Assembly: GCF_014280235.1 (NCBI RefSeq)
Contig: NZ_CP047940.1
Span: forward strand, 1,240,001 to 1,304,000
Direction: 5' to 3'
DNA from: Cyanobium sp. NS01
GTDB lineage: Bacteria > Cyanobacteriota > Cyanobacteriia > PCC-6307 > Cyanobiaceae
Length of the DNA: 64,000 nucleotides
In this document: positions 45,827 through 54,674 of the stretch, piece by piece
Position numbering within the stretch: position 1 is the stretch's first letter
Layout of the letters: every line of letters starts with the position of its first letter
Translations under genes and position numbers: made by a program
The notes under the pieces: model-generated
What the model was told of the DNA's origin: nothing
Database searches by the model: none
What the model saw: only the letters and a program-made list of their open reading frames with translations

Positions 45827-45879
45827 TCTCACCTGCAGGCTCGCGGAGCCACAAGCAACCAGGGCCTGCGGGAGCAGCA

Positions 45880-46464
45880 ATGGCCAGCAGCGCCAGCCAC
45901 GACGCCCCCGGCGACATGCGGGTGCACTACAGCTTCTGGATGGAGCGCCTGCTGCGCTGCGCCGGCCGCCTCGGGGCCAGCGGCGAAATTCCGGTGGCGG
46001 CGGTGGTGCTCGATGCCGGCGGGCGTTGCATCGGCTGGGGGGGCAACCGCCGCCACCACCGCCAGGATCCCCTCGGCCATGCGGAGCTGGTGGCGATTGC
46101 CCAGGCCAGCCGCCTGCTGGGCGATTGGCGAATGAACCAGTGCACCCTGCTGGTGACCCTCGAGCCCTGCCCCATGTGTGCCGGAGCCCTGGTGCAGGCC
46201 CGCCTCGGCACCCTGGTGTACGCCGCCCCAGACCCCAAGCGCGGTGGGGTGGGAGGAGCCCTGGATCTGGTGCGCCATCCCAGTGCCCACCATCACATGC
46301 GCGTGGTGGCCGGCGTGGAGGCCGAAGCTGCCGGCCGCCAGCTTCGGCACTGGTTCAGACAGCGACGGCAGCCGGCCGATCCGATGCCGCACCAGGATGG
46401 AAGGCTGGCAGTTCGGTGCGGAACAGCTCCAGCAGGCGATCCACGTTTTCCGGCTGACTGTTGA
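45880..46464 (+). CDS. tadA: tRNA-specific adenosine deaminase
   Basis: About 194 residues. Converts A34 to inosine in the tRNA(Arg) anticodon. The cytidine-deaminase zinc site is intact: GHAELVAI (His, catalytic Glu) and LEPCPMCAGALVQA (two Cys). The body ends near residue 165 with RQLRHWFRQRR; about 30 further residues run antiparallel into the aminotransferase gene and may be a non-conserved tail. ATG 45880 chosen; in-frame ATG 45820 is upstream. Confidence 0.92.
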   Translation: MASSASHDAPGDMRVHYSFWMERLLRCAGRLGASGEIPVAAVVLDAGGRCIGWGGNRRHHRQDPLGHAELVAIAQASRLLGDWRMNQCTLLVTLEPCPMCAGALVQARLGTLVYAAPDPKRGGVGGALDLVRHPSAHHHMRVVAGVEAEAAGRQLRHWFRQRRQPADPMPHQDGRLAVRCGTAPAGDPRFPADC

Positions 46465-47548
46465 AGCCCATCAGCCCGATCCGCCACACCTTGCCGGCCA
46501 GGGCACCGAGACCACCACCGACCTCGATGCCATGGGCGTTGAGCAGGTGCAGGCAGAAGGCCTTGCCATCCACGCCCTCGGGGATGCGCACCGTGGTGAG
46601 GGTGGGCAGACGCAGGTGCTCAGGGGCATGCAGGGAGAGGCCCAGATCTTCCAGGCCGGCCCAGAGCCGCTCGGCGTTGCGGCGGTGGCGGGCCCAGGCC
46701 TGCTCCAGCCCCTCCTCGGCCAGCAGCCGCAGGGCCTCGCGCATGCCGAAGTTCATGTTCACCGGAGCGGTGTGGTGATACACCCGGTCGCTGCCCCAGT
46801 AGCGGTTCAGCAGGGTGACATCGAGATACCAGTTGGGCACCTTGCCCTGGCGGGCTGCCATCTTGGCTTCAGCCCGGGGCCCCATCGTGAACGGACCCAG
46901 CCCGGGAGGGCAGCTGAGACCCTTCTGGCTGCAGCTGTAGGCCAGATCCACCTTCCAGTCATCGAGGTACACGGGCACGGCACCAAGCGAGGTGACCGTG
47001 TCCAGCAGCAGCAGGCAGTCGTGGGAACGGCAGAGGTCGCCGATGCCATCCATCGGCTGGCAGATGCCCGTGGAGGTCTCGGCATGCACCATGGCCAGCA
47101 CCGCCGGCCTGTGCAGCTTCACGGCCGCCTCGATCTCCTCGTAGGTGAAGGCCTCACCCCAGGGCCGCTCGATCGTCACCACCTCGGCGCGGTAGCGACT
47201 GGCCATGTCCACCAGCCGCAGGCCGAAGTAGCCCTTCACGGCCACCAGCACCTTGTCACCCGGCTCGAGGGTGTTGGCCAGGGTGGCCTCCATGGCGGCG
47301 CTGCCCGTGCCGCTCATGGGGATGGTGAGCCGGTTGTCGGTCTGCCAGGCGTAGCGCAGCAGCTCCTGCACCTCACCCATCAGCTCCACGTACAGCGGAT
47401 CGAGGTGGCCGATCGGCGTACGGGCCAGGGCCTGCAGCACCGTGGGGTGGGCATTGGAGGGCCCTGGGCCAAGCAACAGACGATCGGGCGTGGCAATGGG
47501 CCCGAGCGCACGGCGATGGGCGTTGTTGACGGAGGGCAGCGCAGACAA
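46355..47548 (-). CDS. Alanine/serine-glyoxylate aminotransferase family protein
   Basis: About 397 residues. Fold-type I aminotransferase of the AGXT/SGAT class: LLGPGPSNAHPTVLQAL at the start, SGTGSAAMEATLAN, HAETSTGICQPMD, DTVTSLGAVP and the PLP lysine in AYSCSQKGLSCPPGLG. It probably transaminates glyoxylate formed by photorespiration, giving glycine. Alternatives include phosphoserine-type or aspartate use. The C-terminus overlaps tadA by 110 bp on the opposite strand. Confidence 0.92.
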   Translation of the reverse strand: MSALPSVNNAHRRALGPIATPDRLLLGPGPSNAHPTVLQALARTPIGHLDPLYVELMGEVQELLRYAWQTDNRLTIPMSGTGSAAMEATLANTLEPGDKVLVAVKGYFGLRLVDMASRYRAEVVTIERPWGEAFTYEEIEAAVKLHRPAVLAMVHAETSTGICQPMDGIGDLCRSHDCLLLLDTVTSLGAVPVYLDDWKVDLAYSCSQKGLSCPPGLGPFTMGPRAEAKMAARQGKVPNWYLDVTLLNRYWGSDRVYHHTAPVNMNFGMREALRLLAEEGLEQAWARHRRNAERLWAGLEDLGLSLHAPEHLRLPTLTTVRIPEGVDGKAFCLHLLNAHGIEVGGGLGALAGKVWRIGLMGFNSQPENVDRLLELFRTELPAFHPGAASDRPAAVAV

Positions 47549-47648
47549 GGGGCCGGGGGAGGAAAAGGTGAACGTTCGGACTCAGATCCTGACAGTCAGC
47601 CTACGAAGCACCACCGCAGGCCAACCGTCAGGAGGATGTCGGGAGGAT

Positions 47649-48179
47649 TCAGCGGGCGCGCACGTTGCTGGCACCCAGCCCACGGCAGAGGTGCTCGAAG
47701 GGCGGGCGCACCACGGCGGCCAGGGCCGAGGGGTCAGCGTTGGCTTCGGCGGCCAGCAGCTCGCACACCACATCGCCCATCAGCGCAATGCTGCGCACCG
47801 TGGGGCCGGTAGGCACCCCGAGGCTCTTGTAGGTGTCGTCGAGGCCGTTGAGCACCCGCTCGTTGAGGATCGAGGCATCAGCGGCCACCAGGGCATAGCT
47901 GGCGTAGCGCAGGAAATAGTCCATGTCCCGCAGGCAGGCCGAGAGGCGGCGGGAGGTGTAGGCGTTGCCACCGGGCAGGATCAGCTCGGGGTCATCGAGC
48001 CAGAGCCGCTGGGAGGCCTCGCGCACGATGGCGGCGGCCTCGCGGTTGATCAGCTCCACGGCCCGCAGCCGCAGGGCCGATTCGGCGAAGTAGGCATTGA
48101 TGCGATCGATCGCATCCCGGTCGAGGTAGCGGCCCAGCTGGTCGTAGAGGCCGATCAGACCGGTGATGGCATCGCGCAT
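47649..48179 (-). CDS. apcF: Allophycocyanin beta-18 subunit (phycobilisome core)
   Basis: About 176 residues. Biliprotein fold with MRDAITGLIGLYDQLGRYLDR at the start, the chromophore cysteine Cys82 in SACLRDMDYFLRY, and Asn72 in PGGNAY, the position that is methylated in beta-type subunits. The sequence and length fit ApcF rather than ApcB. ApcF sits with ApcE in the core and forms part of the terminal emitter passing energy to photosystem II. PcyA at 34688 makes its chromophore. It is divergent from glnA. Confidence 0.92.
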   Translation of the reverse strand: MRDAITGLIGLYDQLGRYLDRDAIDRINAYFAESALRLRAVELINREAAAIVREASQRLWLDDPELILPGGNAYTSRRLSACLRDMDYFLRYASYALVAADASILNERVLNGLDDTYKSLGVPTGPTVRSIALMGDVVCELLAAEANADPSALAAVVRPPFEHLCRGLGASNVRAR

Positions 48180-48301
48180 GGTTCGAAAAGTTCGACGCAC
48201 CTGCGGCGGAAGCTAGCACTCATGACTGGCCAGAACCCAGGCGTAGGGCGCGATCTGGCCGATCTGAGAGAAACAGTTACGCAAGCAGGCCTGGAACTTC
48301 G

Positions 48302-48344
48302 GTAGCAAGCGCTACAGGTTGACGGTTGGCGGGCTCCCTACCTT
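48302..48344 (+). promoter_or_regulatory. NtcA-activated glnA promoter
   Basis: GTA (48302-48304), eight bases, TAC (48313-48315) is a perfect NtcA palindrome (GTA-N8-TAC). After 23 bases comes TACCTT (48339-48344), a TAN3T -10 box. This is the standard class II layout in which NtcA replaces the -35 element, turning glnA on when 2-oxoglutarate is high (nitrogen shortage). The ATG is 43 bp further on. Confidence 0.92.
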
Positions 48345-48387
48345 CCGGCCACGCCGCCAAGGGCCGGCACCACCCCTGCATTGCTCC

Positions 48388-49806
48388 ATGGCCAAAACCG
48401 CTCAGGACGTCCTGCGTCAGATCCAGGACGACGGCATTGAGTTGATCGACCTCAAGTTCGTTGACCTGCATGGCAAGTGGCAACACCTCACTGTCCACAG
48501 GGATCTGATCGACGAGGACGCCTTCACCAGTGGGGTGGCATTCGACGGCTCATCCATCCGCGGCTGGAAGGCCATCAATGAGTCGGACATGGCGATGGTG
48601 CCTGACCCGGCCACGGCCTGGATCGACCCCTTCTACAGCCACAAGACCCTCAGCCTGATCTGCTCGATCCAGGAGCCGCGCAGCGGTGAGCCCTACGGGC
48701 GCTGCCCGCGCGCCCTGGCCCAGAAGGCGCTCGAGTATCTGGGCTCCACCGGCATCGCCGACATGGCCTACTTCGGGCCCGAGCCGGAGTTTTTCGTGTT
48801 CGACGATGTGCGCTTCAACTCCGGCAACGGCAGCAGCTTCTACAGCGTCGATTCGATCGAGGCTCCCTGGAACAGTAACCGTCAGGAGGAAGGGGGCAAC
48901 CTGGCCTACAAAATCGCCCTGAAAGAGGGTTACTTCCCGGTTGGTCCCAACGACACGATGCAGGACATGCGCAGCGAAATGCTGCTCACCATGGCCAGTC
49001 TGGGGGTGCCGATCGAGAAACAGCACCATGAGGTGGCCACGGCGCAGCACGAGCTCGGCATGAAGTTCGCCGAGTTGATCCGTGCCGCAGACAACGTGAT
49101 GATCTACAAGTACGTGGTGCGCAACGTTGCCAAGAAATACGGCAAGACAGCCACCTTCATGCCCAAACCGGTGTTCGCCGACAACGGCAGCGGCATGCAT
49201 GTGCACCAGAGCCTCTGGAAGGGAGGCGATCCCCTGTTCTTCGGTGAAGGCACCTACGCCAACCTCTCCCAGACGGCCCGCTGGTACATCGGTGGCCTGC
49301 TGAAGCACGCCCCCAGTTTCCTCGCCTTCACCAATCCCACCACCAATAGCTACAAGCGTCTGGTGCCCGGTTTCGAGGCACCGGTGAACCTGGTCTATTC
49401 CCAGGGCAACCGCTCAGCAGCCGTGCGGATTCCGCTGACCGGCCCGAGCCCCAGGGCCAAGCGCCTGGAGTTCCGCTCCGGCGATGCCCTCTCCAATCCC
49501 TACCTGGGCTTTGCGGCGATGTTGATGGCCGGCATCGACGGTATCAAGAACCAGATCGACCCCGGCGACGGCACCGACCTGGACCTGTTCGAGCTCAGCG
49601 CTGAGGAGCTGGCGCGGATCTCCACGGTGCCGGCCTCCCTGAATGGGGCGCTCGAAGCCCTCGATGCCGACAAGCACTACCTGATGGAGGGTGGCGTGTT
49701 CAGCGCCGACTTCCTCAGCAACTGGATCGATCTCAAATACGAGGAGGTGCAGCAGCTGCGCCAGCGGCCCCATCCCCACGAGTTCGTGATGTACTACGAC
49801 GCGTGA
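48388..49806 (+). CDS. glnA: Glutamine synthetase type I
   Basis: About 472 residues. Fixes ammonium onto glutamate. Motifs: [25 protein letters not shown], the ATP-binding [19 protein letters not shown] and NRSAAVRIP. At the place of the adenylylated tyrosine of enterobacteria the sequence reads [10 protein letters not shown], with Phe instead of Tyr, consistent with cyanobacteria controlling GS by other means (NtcA and inactivating factors). ATG 48388 matches homologues. Confidence 0.98.
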   Translation: MAKTAQDVLRQIQDDGIELIDLKFVDLHGKWQHLTVHRDLIDEDAFTSGVAFDGSSIRGWKAINESDMAMVPDPATAWIDPFYSHKTLSLICSIQEPRSGEPYGRCPRALAQKALEYLGSTGIADMAYFGPEPEFFVFDDVRFNSGNGSSFYSVDSIEAPWNSNRQEEGGNLAYKIALKEGYFPVGPNDTMQDMRSEMLLTMASLGVPIEKQHHEVATAQHELGMKFAELIRAADNVMIYKYVVRNVAKKYGKTATFMPKPVFADNGSGMHVHQSLWKGGDPLFFGEGTYANLSQTARWYIGGLLKHAPSFLAFTNPTTNSYKRLVPGFEAPVNLVYSQGNRSAAVRIPLTGPSPRAKRLEFRSGDALSNPYLGFAAMLMAGIDGIKNQIDPGDGTDLDLFELSAEELARISTVPASLNGALEALDADKHYLMEGGVFSADFLSNWIDLKYEEVQQLRQRPHPHEFVMYYDA

Positions 49807-50057
49807 GGGCGGATCTGGGCCAGGGCGCTGTCGTGCAGATGCTTCTGATGGGCGTGGCGGGTGGCCCAGGCCCTGAGCTGATGCGCCGCATCAGCGGTGG
49901 GGTTGAGCTCGGGATGGCGGCTGATCTGGGCCAGCTCGGCGTCATGGCGACGCCGTTCGCGGCTGTGCTGCTGGGCCCAGGCCAGGAAGGTGGGATCGGG
50001 TCGGGGCCCGCCAGGCGTCCTCAGTGGCAGCGGGATCGGCAGGGGACGGGCAGCCAT
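49794..50057 (-). CDS. Small histidine-rich protein with an internal duplication
   Basis: About 87 residues. A proline-rich start is followed by two copies of an ~20-residue unit, A-W-A-x-x-H-x6-H-D-x-x-L-A-Q-I: one at [19 protein letters not shown], the other at [19 protein letters not shown]. Histidines are frequent. Third codon positions are strongly G/C as in real genes here, and the repeat is visible only in this frame, so it is probably coding. It overlaps the glnA end by 13 bp. Family and function unknown; metal binding is possible. Confidence 0.6.
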   Translation of the reverse strand: MAARPLPIPLPLRTPGGPRPDPTFLAWAQQHSRERRRHDAELAQISRHPELNPTADAAHQLRAWATRHAHQKHLHDSALAQIRPHAS

Positions 50058-50132
50058 GACGTCTCTTGGAGGGTTTCGTGGCATCGAGTCTCGCCCAGGT
50101 CTGTAGCCATCAATACCAACGCCGGTTTTCCT

Positions 50133-51161
50133 TCACAGTTCGTGGCTGGCTGAGCCCTGGCCTGAGCCGGGGGCCAGGGCAGGGGCGGGATCTCTCGGCA
50201 TGGTTTCCCCGTTGGCCCTGACCGCCGAGAGGCGACCGGCCAGCCGGGCATTGGCAGGGTGAAGCCGGTGGCCACGTTCGAGAACGCCCGCTGCCTCCAG
50301 AGGGCGACCCTGGGACTCCAGCAGGGCGGCCAACTCCAGGAAGCCGCGGGGGTGGGGCCTGGCCTTCGAGAAGATCACGGCGTAGAGCCTGGCGATCCCC
50401 TGCTCCGGATCGTGCAGCACGCCCGCCTGAATGCGGGCCAGGTGCAGACGGCCGCGCTCGTCATCGAGGCGCCTCAGCAACCGCGTGGGCCAGCCGCGGA
50501 AACGGGACGCCGTGTTCACGTACCAGTCGTCGTGACCACTGAGCTGCTTGAACACCCGGCGGAATCCCTGTTGCTGCATCAGCCGCAGGATCTTTTTCCG
50601 CTCCGGCGAGAAGTTGTGCTCGATCGTGAAGCAACGGAAGCGATAGCGATCCAGGGGGAGATGGCTGAGCACCATCAGCTCGGCCCCCTCCACATCCAGG
50701 GAGAAATAGTCGATCACTTTGGGGGCGTTGTGCCGATCCAGCAGGTCTCCCAAGGTGATCGTGGGAACCTCGATCGTGTCGGTGAAACCGGAACGGGGCT
50801 CCATCACCCGGCGCTCGCCCGTGGCGTCCAGGCCGCCGTAGAGGCCGTTGCAGGCAAAGCTCAGCGTGTCGCCGCTGCGGGAATAGAGGGCCTCAGCCAC
50901 CACCGGAATCGAACGCCGGGCCTCAGCATCGCGCCGCAACAGGGGATTGGGCTCTCCTCCCAGACCCTTCCAGCCCATGATCTCAAGCAGCAGGGTGTTG
51001 GAGAGGCGACTGCCGTTAGCGAGGCCGAATTCGAGGAAATAGCCTGGCTTGGGACCCTGGCAATAGAGAGCAAACAGATCCTGCAGGCTCTGGGAATTGG
51101 TGAGCTGCTGAAAGGGCTCACAGAACTGCAGAAATCGATCCCGGGAATCGAACAGTCCCAT
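50133..51161 (-). CDS. FkbM-family methyltransferase
   Basis: About 342 residues. SAM-binding motif YFLEFGLANGSRLSNT and the FkbM-type post-motif VIDYFSLDVEGAELMVLSHL are clear. Target is probably a sugar or small molecule hydroxyl. After the methyltransferase domain a helical C-terminal part (LELAALLESQGRPLEAAGVLERGHRLHP) looks like a TPR unit and ends in a disordered tail. ATG 51161 is chosen; in-frame upstream sequence looks non-coding. Confidence 0.85.
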   Translation of the reverse strand: MGLFDSRDRFLQFCEPFQQLTNSQSLQDLFALYCQGPKPGYFLEFGLANGSRLSNTLLLEIMGWKGLGGEPNPLLRRDAEARRSIPVVAEALYSRSGDTLSFACNGLYGGLDATGERRVMEPRSGFTDTIEVPTITLGDLLDRHNAPKVIDYFSLDVEGAELMVLSHLPLDRYRFRCFTIEHNFSPERKKILRLMQQQGFRRVFKQLSGHDDWYVNTASRFRGWPTRLLRRLDDERGRLHLARIQAGVLHDPEQGIARLYAVIFSKARPHPRGFLELAALLESQGRPLEAAGVLERGHRLHPANARLAGRLSAVRANGETMPRDPAPALAPGSGQGSASHEL

Positions 51162-51214
51162 CCCAAGCCGCCGCTCTGTCTGCGGCGCAGAAACTAGCAC
51201 TGAGGCACAGCCTT

Positions 51215-51499
51215 TCAGCTCTTCAACCACCAGGCCAGCAGCAAGCCGGGGGTGCCCCAGCGCCACAGGCGCCAGAACCACACCTCCATGCGCTGGGGCG
51301 AGGCCAGCTCCCCCGGCAGGGGATCCAGCAGGCGCTGAGCCAGGGCCAGCCGCTGCCGCTGGCGGCGCTGCCGAACGCCGCTGACCCGCGCCGCCATGGC
51401 CGCCAGGGTCAGCAGGCCATCGAGATGGTGCAGCAGGGCCACGGGTCGCCGAGGCCCATGGGCGCCGCGGCGGCGCAGACGGTGAGGCGGAGTCCGCAT
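51215..51499 (-). CDS. Small basic protein with a C-terminal hydrophobic segment
   Basis: About 94 residues. Arginine-rich N-terminus (MRTPPHRLRRRGAHGPRRP), helical middle, and a tryptophan-rich hydrophobic end (MEVWFWRLWRWGTPGLLLAWWL). Likely a membrane-associated small protein. No family recognised. It lies 38 bp from a divergent unknown gene; codon use matches neighbours. Confidence 0.6.
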   Translation of the reverse strand: MRTPPHRLRRRGAHGPRRPVALLHHLDGLLTLAAMAARVSGVRQRRQRQRLALAQRLLDPLPGELASPQRMEVWFWRLWRWGTPGLLLAWWLKS

Positions 51500-51537
51500 C
51501 GGTGGTTCCAGCCCAGGTGCGCGGCAGAAGCGTCAGG

Positions 51538-51888
51538 ATGGTTCAGCCGATGCAGTTTCGTCCAGTGGACACGGCTTCAACACGGCCCTCTGGGGTTTCG
51601 TCGACCACTGCAGGCGCTGGCTGGCCCGACGGGGCCGCCGACCAGGCCCGCTGCCTGCATCGCTCGCTCACGATCGGTGACCGCGACTGGCACGCCCTCA
51701 AGACTCAGCGCTGCCGCCGCGGCGCCGAACAGCTGGCCGCCGCCCTCGTGCAGCTCACCAGCTGCGATGATCCCGGCAGCCGTCAGAGCACGCCGGCCAG
51801 GCAGGAGGCCCTCGCCCTGGTGGAGCACGCCCTGCTCTGGTTGAGGGCCGAGATCAGCGATCCAGGCTGCCCCAGCCACGGGCGCTGA
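51538..51888 (+). CDS. Unknown small protein
   Basis: About 116 residues. The second half (IGDRDWHALKTQRCRRGAEQLAAALVQLTSC and QEALALVEHALLWLRAEISD) is helical and looks like a conserved cyanobacterial small protein; the first half is low in structure. Starts at 51538 or 51550 are both possible. Its end overlaps the convergent anti-sigma-like gene by 35 bp. I cannot assign a function. Confidence 0.6.
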   Translation: MVQPMQFRPVDTASTRPSGVSSTTAGAGWPDGAADQARCLHRSLTIGDRDWHALKTQRCRRGAEQLAAALVQLTSCDDPGSRQSTPARQEALALVEHALLWLRAEISDPGCPSHGR

Positions 51889-52291
51889 GCGCCGGCCGCA
51901 GCCGCTCGCGCCTCACGGCCAGCTGCAAGCGGTTGCCGCGCGGACTCCAGCGCACGTCGTCAAAACAGTGGTGAATCAGGAACAGGCCCCGGCCATCGCA
52001 GGAGTCCAGGGCCAGGGGCAGCTGGCAGCAGCGCGCCGATTCAGGCACCCCAGGGCCCTCGTCCTGCACCTGCCACACCACCCAGCGGGGTGTCTCGATC
52101 CGGCGAATGCGCAGACACTTGGCCGGATCACAGCCATTGCCATGGCGCACGGCATTCACCAGAGCCTCCTGCAGCCCCAGCTGCAGCTCGGCCTGCAGCT
52201 GGAGGCAGCGCACAGGTTCCAGCAGCAACTCCACCAGAGGCGCCAGCTGCAGTGTGGAGGGAGTGATGAAATCAGACCAGCGAAGCGCCAT
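51854..52291 (-). CDS. RsbW-like anti-sigma / Ser-Thr kinase ATPase domain protein
   Basis: About 145 residues, a stand-alone HATPase_c domain. The N-box LQEALVNAVRHGNG and the G1 box VQDEGPGVPE are clear, with a G2-like DGRGLFLIHH. Proteins like this phosphorylate anti-anti-sigma factors or sequester sigma factors. Neither an STAS partner nor a sigma factor is adjacent, so the partner must be elsewhere. ATG 52291. Confidence 0.85.
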   Translation of the reverse strand: MALRWSDFITPSTLQLAPLVELLLEPVRCLQLQAELQLGLQEALVNAVRHGNGCDPAKCLRIRRIETPRWVVWQVQDEGPGVPESARCCQLPLALDSCDGRGLFLIHHCFDDVRWSPRGNRLQLAVRRERLRPALSARGWGSLDR

Positions 52292-52358
52292 CAACCGCAG
52301 GTTCTTGGCCTTGGATTGACCCTAGATGGCAGGGGGGTGGTGCAACAGGCCTGGGGCG

Positions 52359-53081
52359 TCATCGGTTGATGCGTTGTTGCAGGGCCGGCTGGTTCAGCAG
52401 CGCATCCATCAGGCGCACCCCTCGCAACTGGTTCACCAGGGGCATGTGGCCCTCAGGAGCGTCGATGGTCCAGGCGAAGGAGCCTGGATAGCGGGTCCAG
52501 CGCCCGTCCTGCTTCCAGCCCAGACGGGGCCAGAGCTGCTCCCACCGCCCCTGGCAAGCCTGCAGCAGTCGGCCCTGCACCGAGAAACCGAAGCGCCCGC
52601 GCGAATAGCAGACCCAGAGACGATCGAGCGCTTCGAGATCTGGAGCCGGCATGGCAGGCACCTCGCTGTAATAGACGTAGCCACGGGTCACCGCGGCGGC
52701 GCCGGCCAGCTCCCGCAGGATGGCACTGGTGAGGCGATCGGCCTCCTCAAAGGCCATCCGGGCCAGCTGCAGCTGCAAGGGGGCGTAGTCGATGCCTGCG
52801 GCACTGGACGTGGCCAGCCAGCCCTGGGGATGGAGGTCCAGAAAGGCCTGGGCCTCGGCGCTGGGGGTCTCCAGCAGCAACTGAATCAGGGCGCCGGCAG
52901 CCCAGTCGTCGCCTGTGGCATCCAGGCCGGCCAGGTGATCGGCCAGCAGCGGCCGCAGTTCTGCGACCCGCTGCTGGACGGGGCCCAGCAGGGCGCGGCG
53001 CTGCCGGGCCGTGGCCGCCTGGAAGCGCTGGAGCAGATCCTCAGGGCTGACGTTGGCGGAAACCGGTGCGCCGGAGAGCAT
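52359..53081 (-). CDS. gun4: GUN4-domain protein, Mg-chelatase activator
   Basis: About 240 residues. An N-terminal helical bundle (to about 75) precedes the GUN4 domain with DYAPLQLQLARMAFEEADRLT, DLEALDRLWVCYSRGRFGFSVQ and WTRYPGSFAWTIDAPEGHMPLVNQLRG. GUN4 binds protoporphyrin IX and Mg-protoporphyrin and stimulates Mg-chelatase at the heme/chlorophyll branch. The domain order matches Synechocystis Gun4. It is divergent from psb28. Confidence 0.93.
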   Translation of the reverse strand: MLSGAPVSANVSPEDLLQRFQAATARQRRALLGPVQQRVAELRPLLADHLAGLDATGDDWAAGALIQLLLETPSAEAQAFLDLHPQGWLATSSAAGIDYAPLQLQLARMAFEEADRLTSAILRELAGAAAVTRGYVYYSEVPAMPAPDLEALDRLWVCYSRGRFGFSVQGRLLQACQGRWEQLWPRLGWKQDGRWTRYPGSFAWTIDAPEGHMPLVNQLRGVRLMDALLNQPALQQRINR

Positions 53082-53187
53082 GGATTGAGCGTGTCTGAGC
53101 AGGGCCCGCTGGTTCCACTATGTCAGGCGGCAGCGAGGCCAGGAGACAGGTTGAGCGCCATGGTGGGGCCATTCCAGGGCCACTGCC

Positions 53188-53193
53188 TAGGAT
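53188..53193 (+). promoter_or_regulatory. Possible psb28 -10 element
   Basis: TAGGAT lies 20 bp before the psb28 ATG in the 131-bp divergent region shared with gun4. It matches the -10 consensus at four of six positions. I see no strong -35. Such a short distance would leave a very short leader. Confidence 0.35.
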
Positions 53194-53212
53194 TGACCTT
53201 TGCCTCTTCCCC

Positions 53213-53611
53213 ATGGGTGCAGCCATTCAGTTCTTCCGTGGTGTGGATGAACCGGTCGTGCCCGACATTCGGCTGACGCGCTCCCGGGACGGGCGCACCG
53301 GCCAGGCGATGTTCGTGTTCGAGGAGCCCCAGGCCCTGGCCCCGGAAACCATGGGAGACATCACCGGCATGTTCCTGGTGGATGAGGAGGGGGAGATGGT
53401 GACCCGGGAGGTCAAGGCGCGCTTCGTGAACGGCAAGGCCAGCGCCCTCGAGGCCACCTACACCTGGAAGACCACCGCCGATTTCGAGCGGTTCATGCGC
53501 TTTGCCCAGCGCTATGCGGACAGCCACGAGCTGGGCTTCTCGAGCGGGGGCGGCGCTGAGCCCGCCGCTGACCAGGGCGAAGCCGCCAGCGACGCCCCCA
53601 GCGAGGACTGA
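53213..53611 (+). CDS. psb28: Photosystem II assembly factor Psb28
   Basis: About 132 residues. Begins with [25 protein letters not shown], typical of Psb28, and continues with [22 protein letters not shown]. Psb28 binds the cytoplasmic side of PSII assembly intermediates near CP47 and affects chlorophyll-protein synthesis. The last ~20 residues (acidic, alanine-rich) are an extension. ATG 53213 matches family length. Confidence 0.95.
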   Translation: MGAAIQFFRGVDEPVVPDIRLTRSRDGRTGQAMFVFEEPQALAPETMGDITGMFLVDEEGEMVTREVKARFVNGKASALEATYTWKTTADFERFMRFAQRYADSHELGFSSGGGAEPAADQGEAASDAPSED

Positions 53612-53615
53612 GACC

Positions 53616-54674
53616 TTGCGGTTCGGCCAATGGCTCGGCCTGCTGGCCCTGGTGGCAGCCCTGACCCTGCTCTGGACCCTGCGCCAGAGCCTGCTCACCC
53701 TGTTCGCGGCCGTGGTGGTGGCCATGGCCCTCTGCACCCTGATCGGCTGGATGCGGCAGCGGCTGGGATGCGGCCGTCCCCTCGCCGTGGTGCTCAGCCT
53801 CGGCCTGGTGTCGGTGGTGCTGGCGGTGCTGGCCACGGCCGTGATCCCGCCCTTCGTCGAGCAGTTCGGGGAACTGGTGTCAAAGCTGCCCGCAGCGGCC
53901 ACCACCCTGCTGAATCTCACCCGCGACCTGATCTCCCGGGCCAGCCAGATGCTCTACGGCCGCAGTGATGGCGGCCTGGACTGGTTGCGCGAGGGTCTGT
54001 TCAGCGGCGGTGAACCCAGCAACCTCAGGGGTGGAGCCCTGCAGCTGCTGGGCCTGGCCGGCGGCCTGGGCACGGGCCTGCTGCAGCTGCTGTTCGTGGT
54101 GGCTGTGGCCCTGATGATCACCCTGCAGCCCCTGGCCTATCGGGAGATCGCCGTGCTGCTGGTGCCCTCCTTCTACAGGCGGCGGTTTCGCAAGGTGCTG
54201 GTGAGCTGCGGCGATGCCCTCAGCGGCTGGATGGTGGGCGTGCTGATCAGCTCCCTGTGCGTGGGGGTGCTGGCGGCGATCGGCCTGAGCCTGCTGGGGG
54301 TGAAGCTGGTGGCCGCCAATGCGGTGCTGGCGGGGCTGCTGAACATCATTCCCAACATCGGCCCCACGCTCAGCACCGTGTTCCCGATGTCGGTGGCGCT
54401 GCTGGACAGCCCCATCAAGGCCCTGGCCGTGCTGCTGCTCTATGTGGCGGTGCAGAACCTGGAGAGCTATCTGATCACCCCTTCGGTGATGCAGCACCAG
54501 CTCAATCTGCTGCCCGGCCTCACCCTCACGGCCCAGCTGCTGTTCACCGTGGTGTTCGGCCCGCTCGGGCTGCTGCTGGCCCTGCCCCTGGCGGTGTGCC
54601 TCCAGGTGGTGGTGAAGGAGGTGCTGATCCACGATGTGCTCGACCGCTGGAAGCGGCCGCCCCTGGCCAGCTGA
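53616..54674 (+). CDS. AI-2E family transporter (first of tandem pair)
   Basis: About 352 residues with seven to eight hydrophobic segments. Conserved family features include the PNIGPTLSTVFPM loop, QNLESYLITPSVM and the C-terminal LLALPLAVCLQVVVKEVL. Members (PerM, YdiK, TqsA) are exporters or antiporters for small molecules or ions; substrate unknown. TTG 53616 follows the psb28 stop by 4 bp; no ATG is suitably placed. It overlaps the next paralogue by TGATG. Confidence 0.88.
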   Translation: MRFGQWLGLLALVAALTLLWTLRQSLLTLFAAVVVAMALCTLIGWMRQRLGCGRPLAVVLSLGLVSVVLAVLATAVIPPFVEQFGELVSKLPAAATTLLNLTRDLISRASQMLYGRSDGGLDWLREGLFSGGEPSNLRGGALQLLGLAGGLGTGLLQLLFVVAVALMITLQPLAYREIAVLLVPSFYRRRFRKVLVSCGDALSGWMVGVLISSLCVGVLAAIGLSLLGVKLVAANAVLAGLLNIIPNIGPTLSTVFPMSVALLDSPIKALAVLLLYVAVQNLESYLITPSVMQHQLNLLPGLTLTAQLLFTVVFGPLGLLLALPLAVCLQVVVKEVLIHDVLDRWKRPPLAS

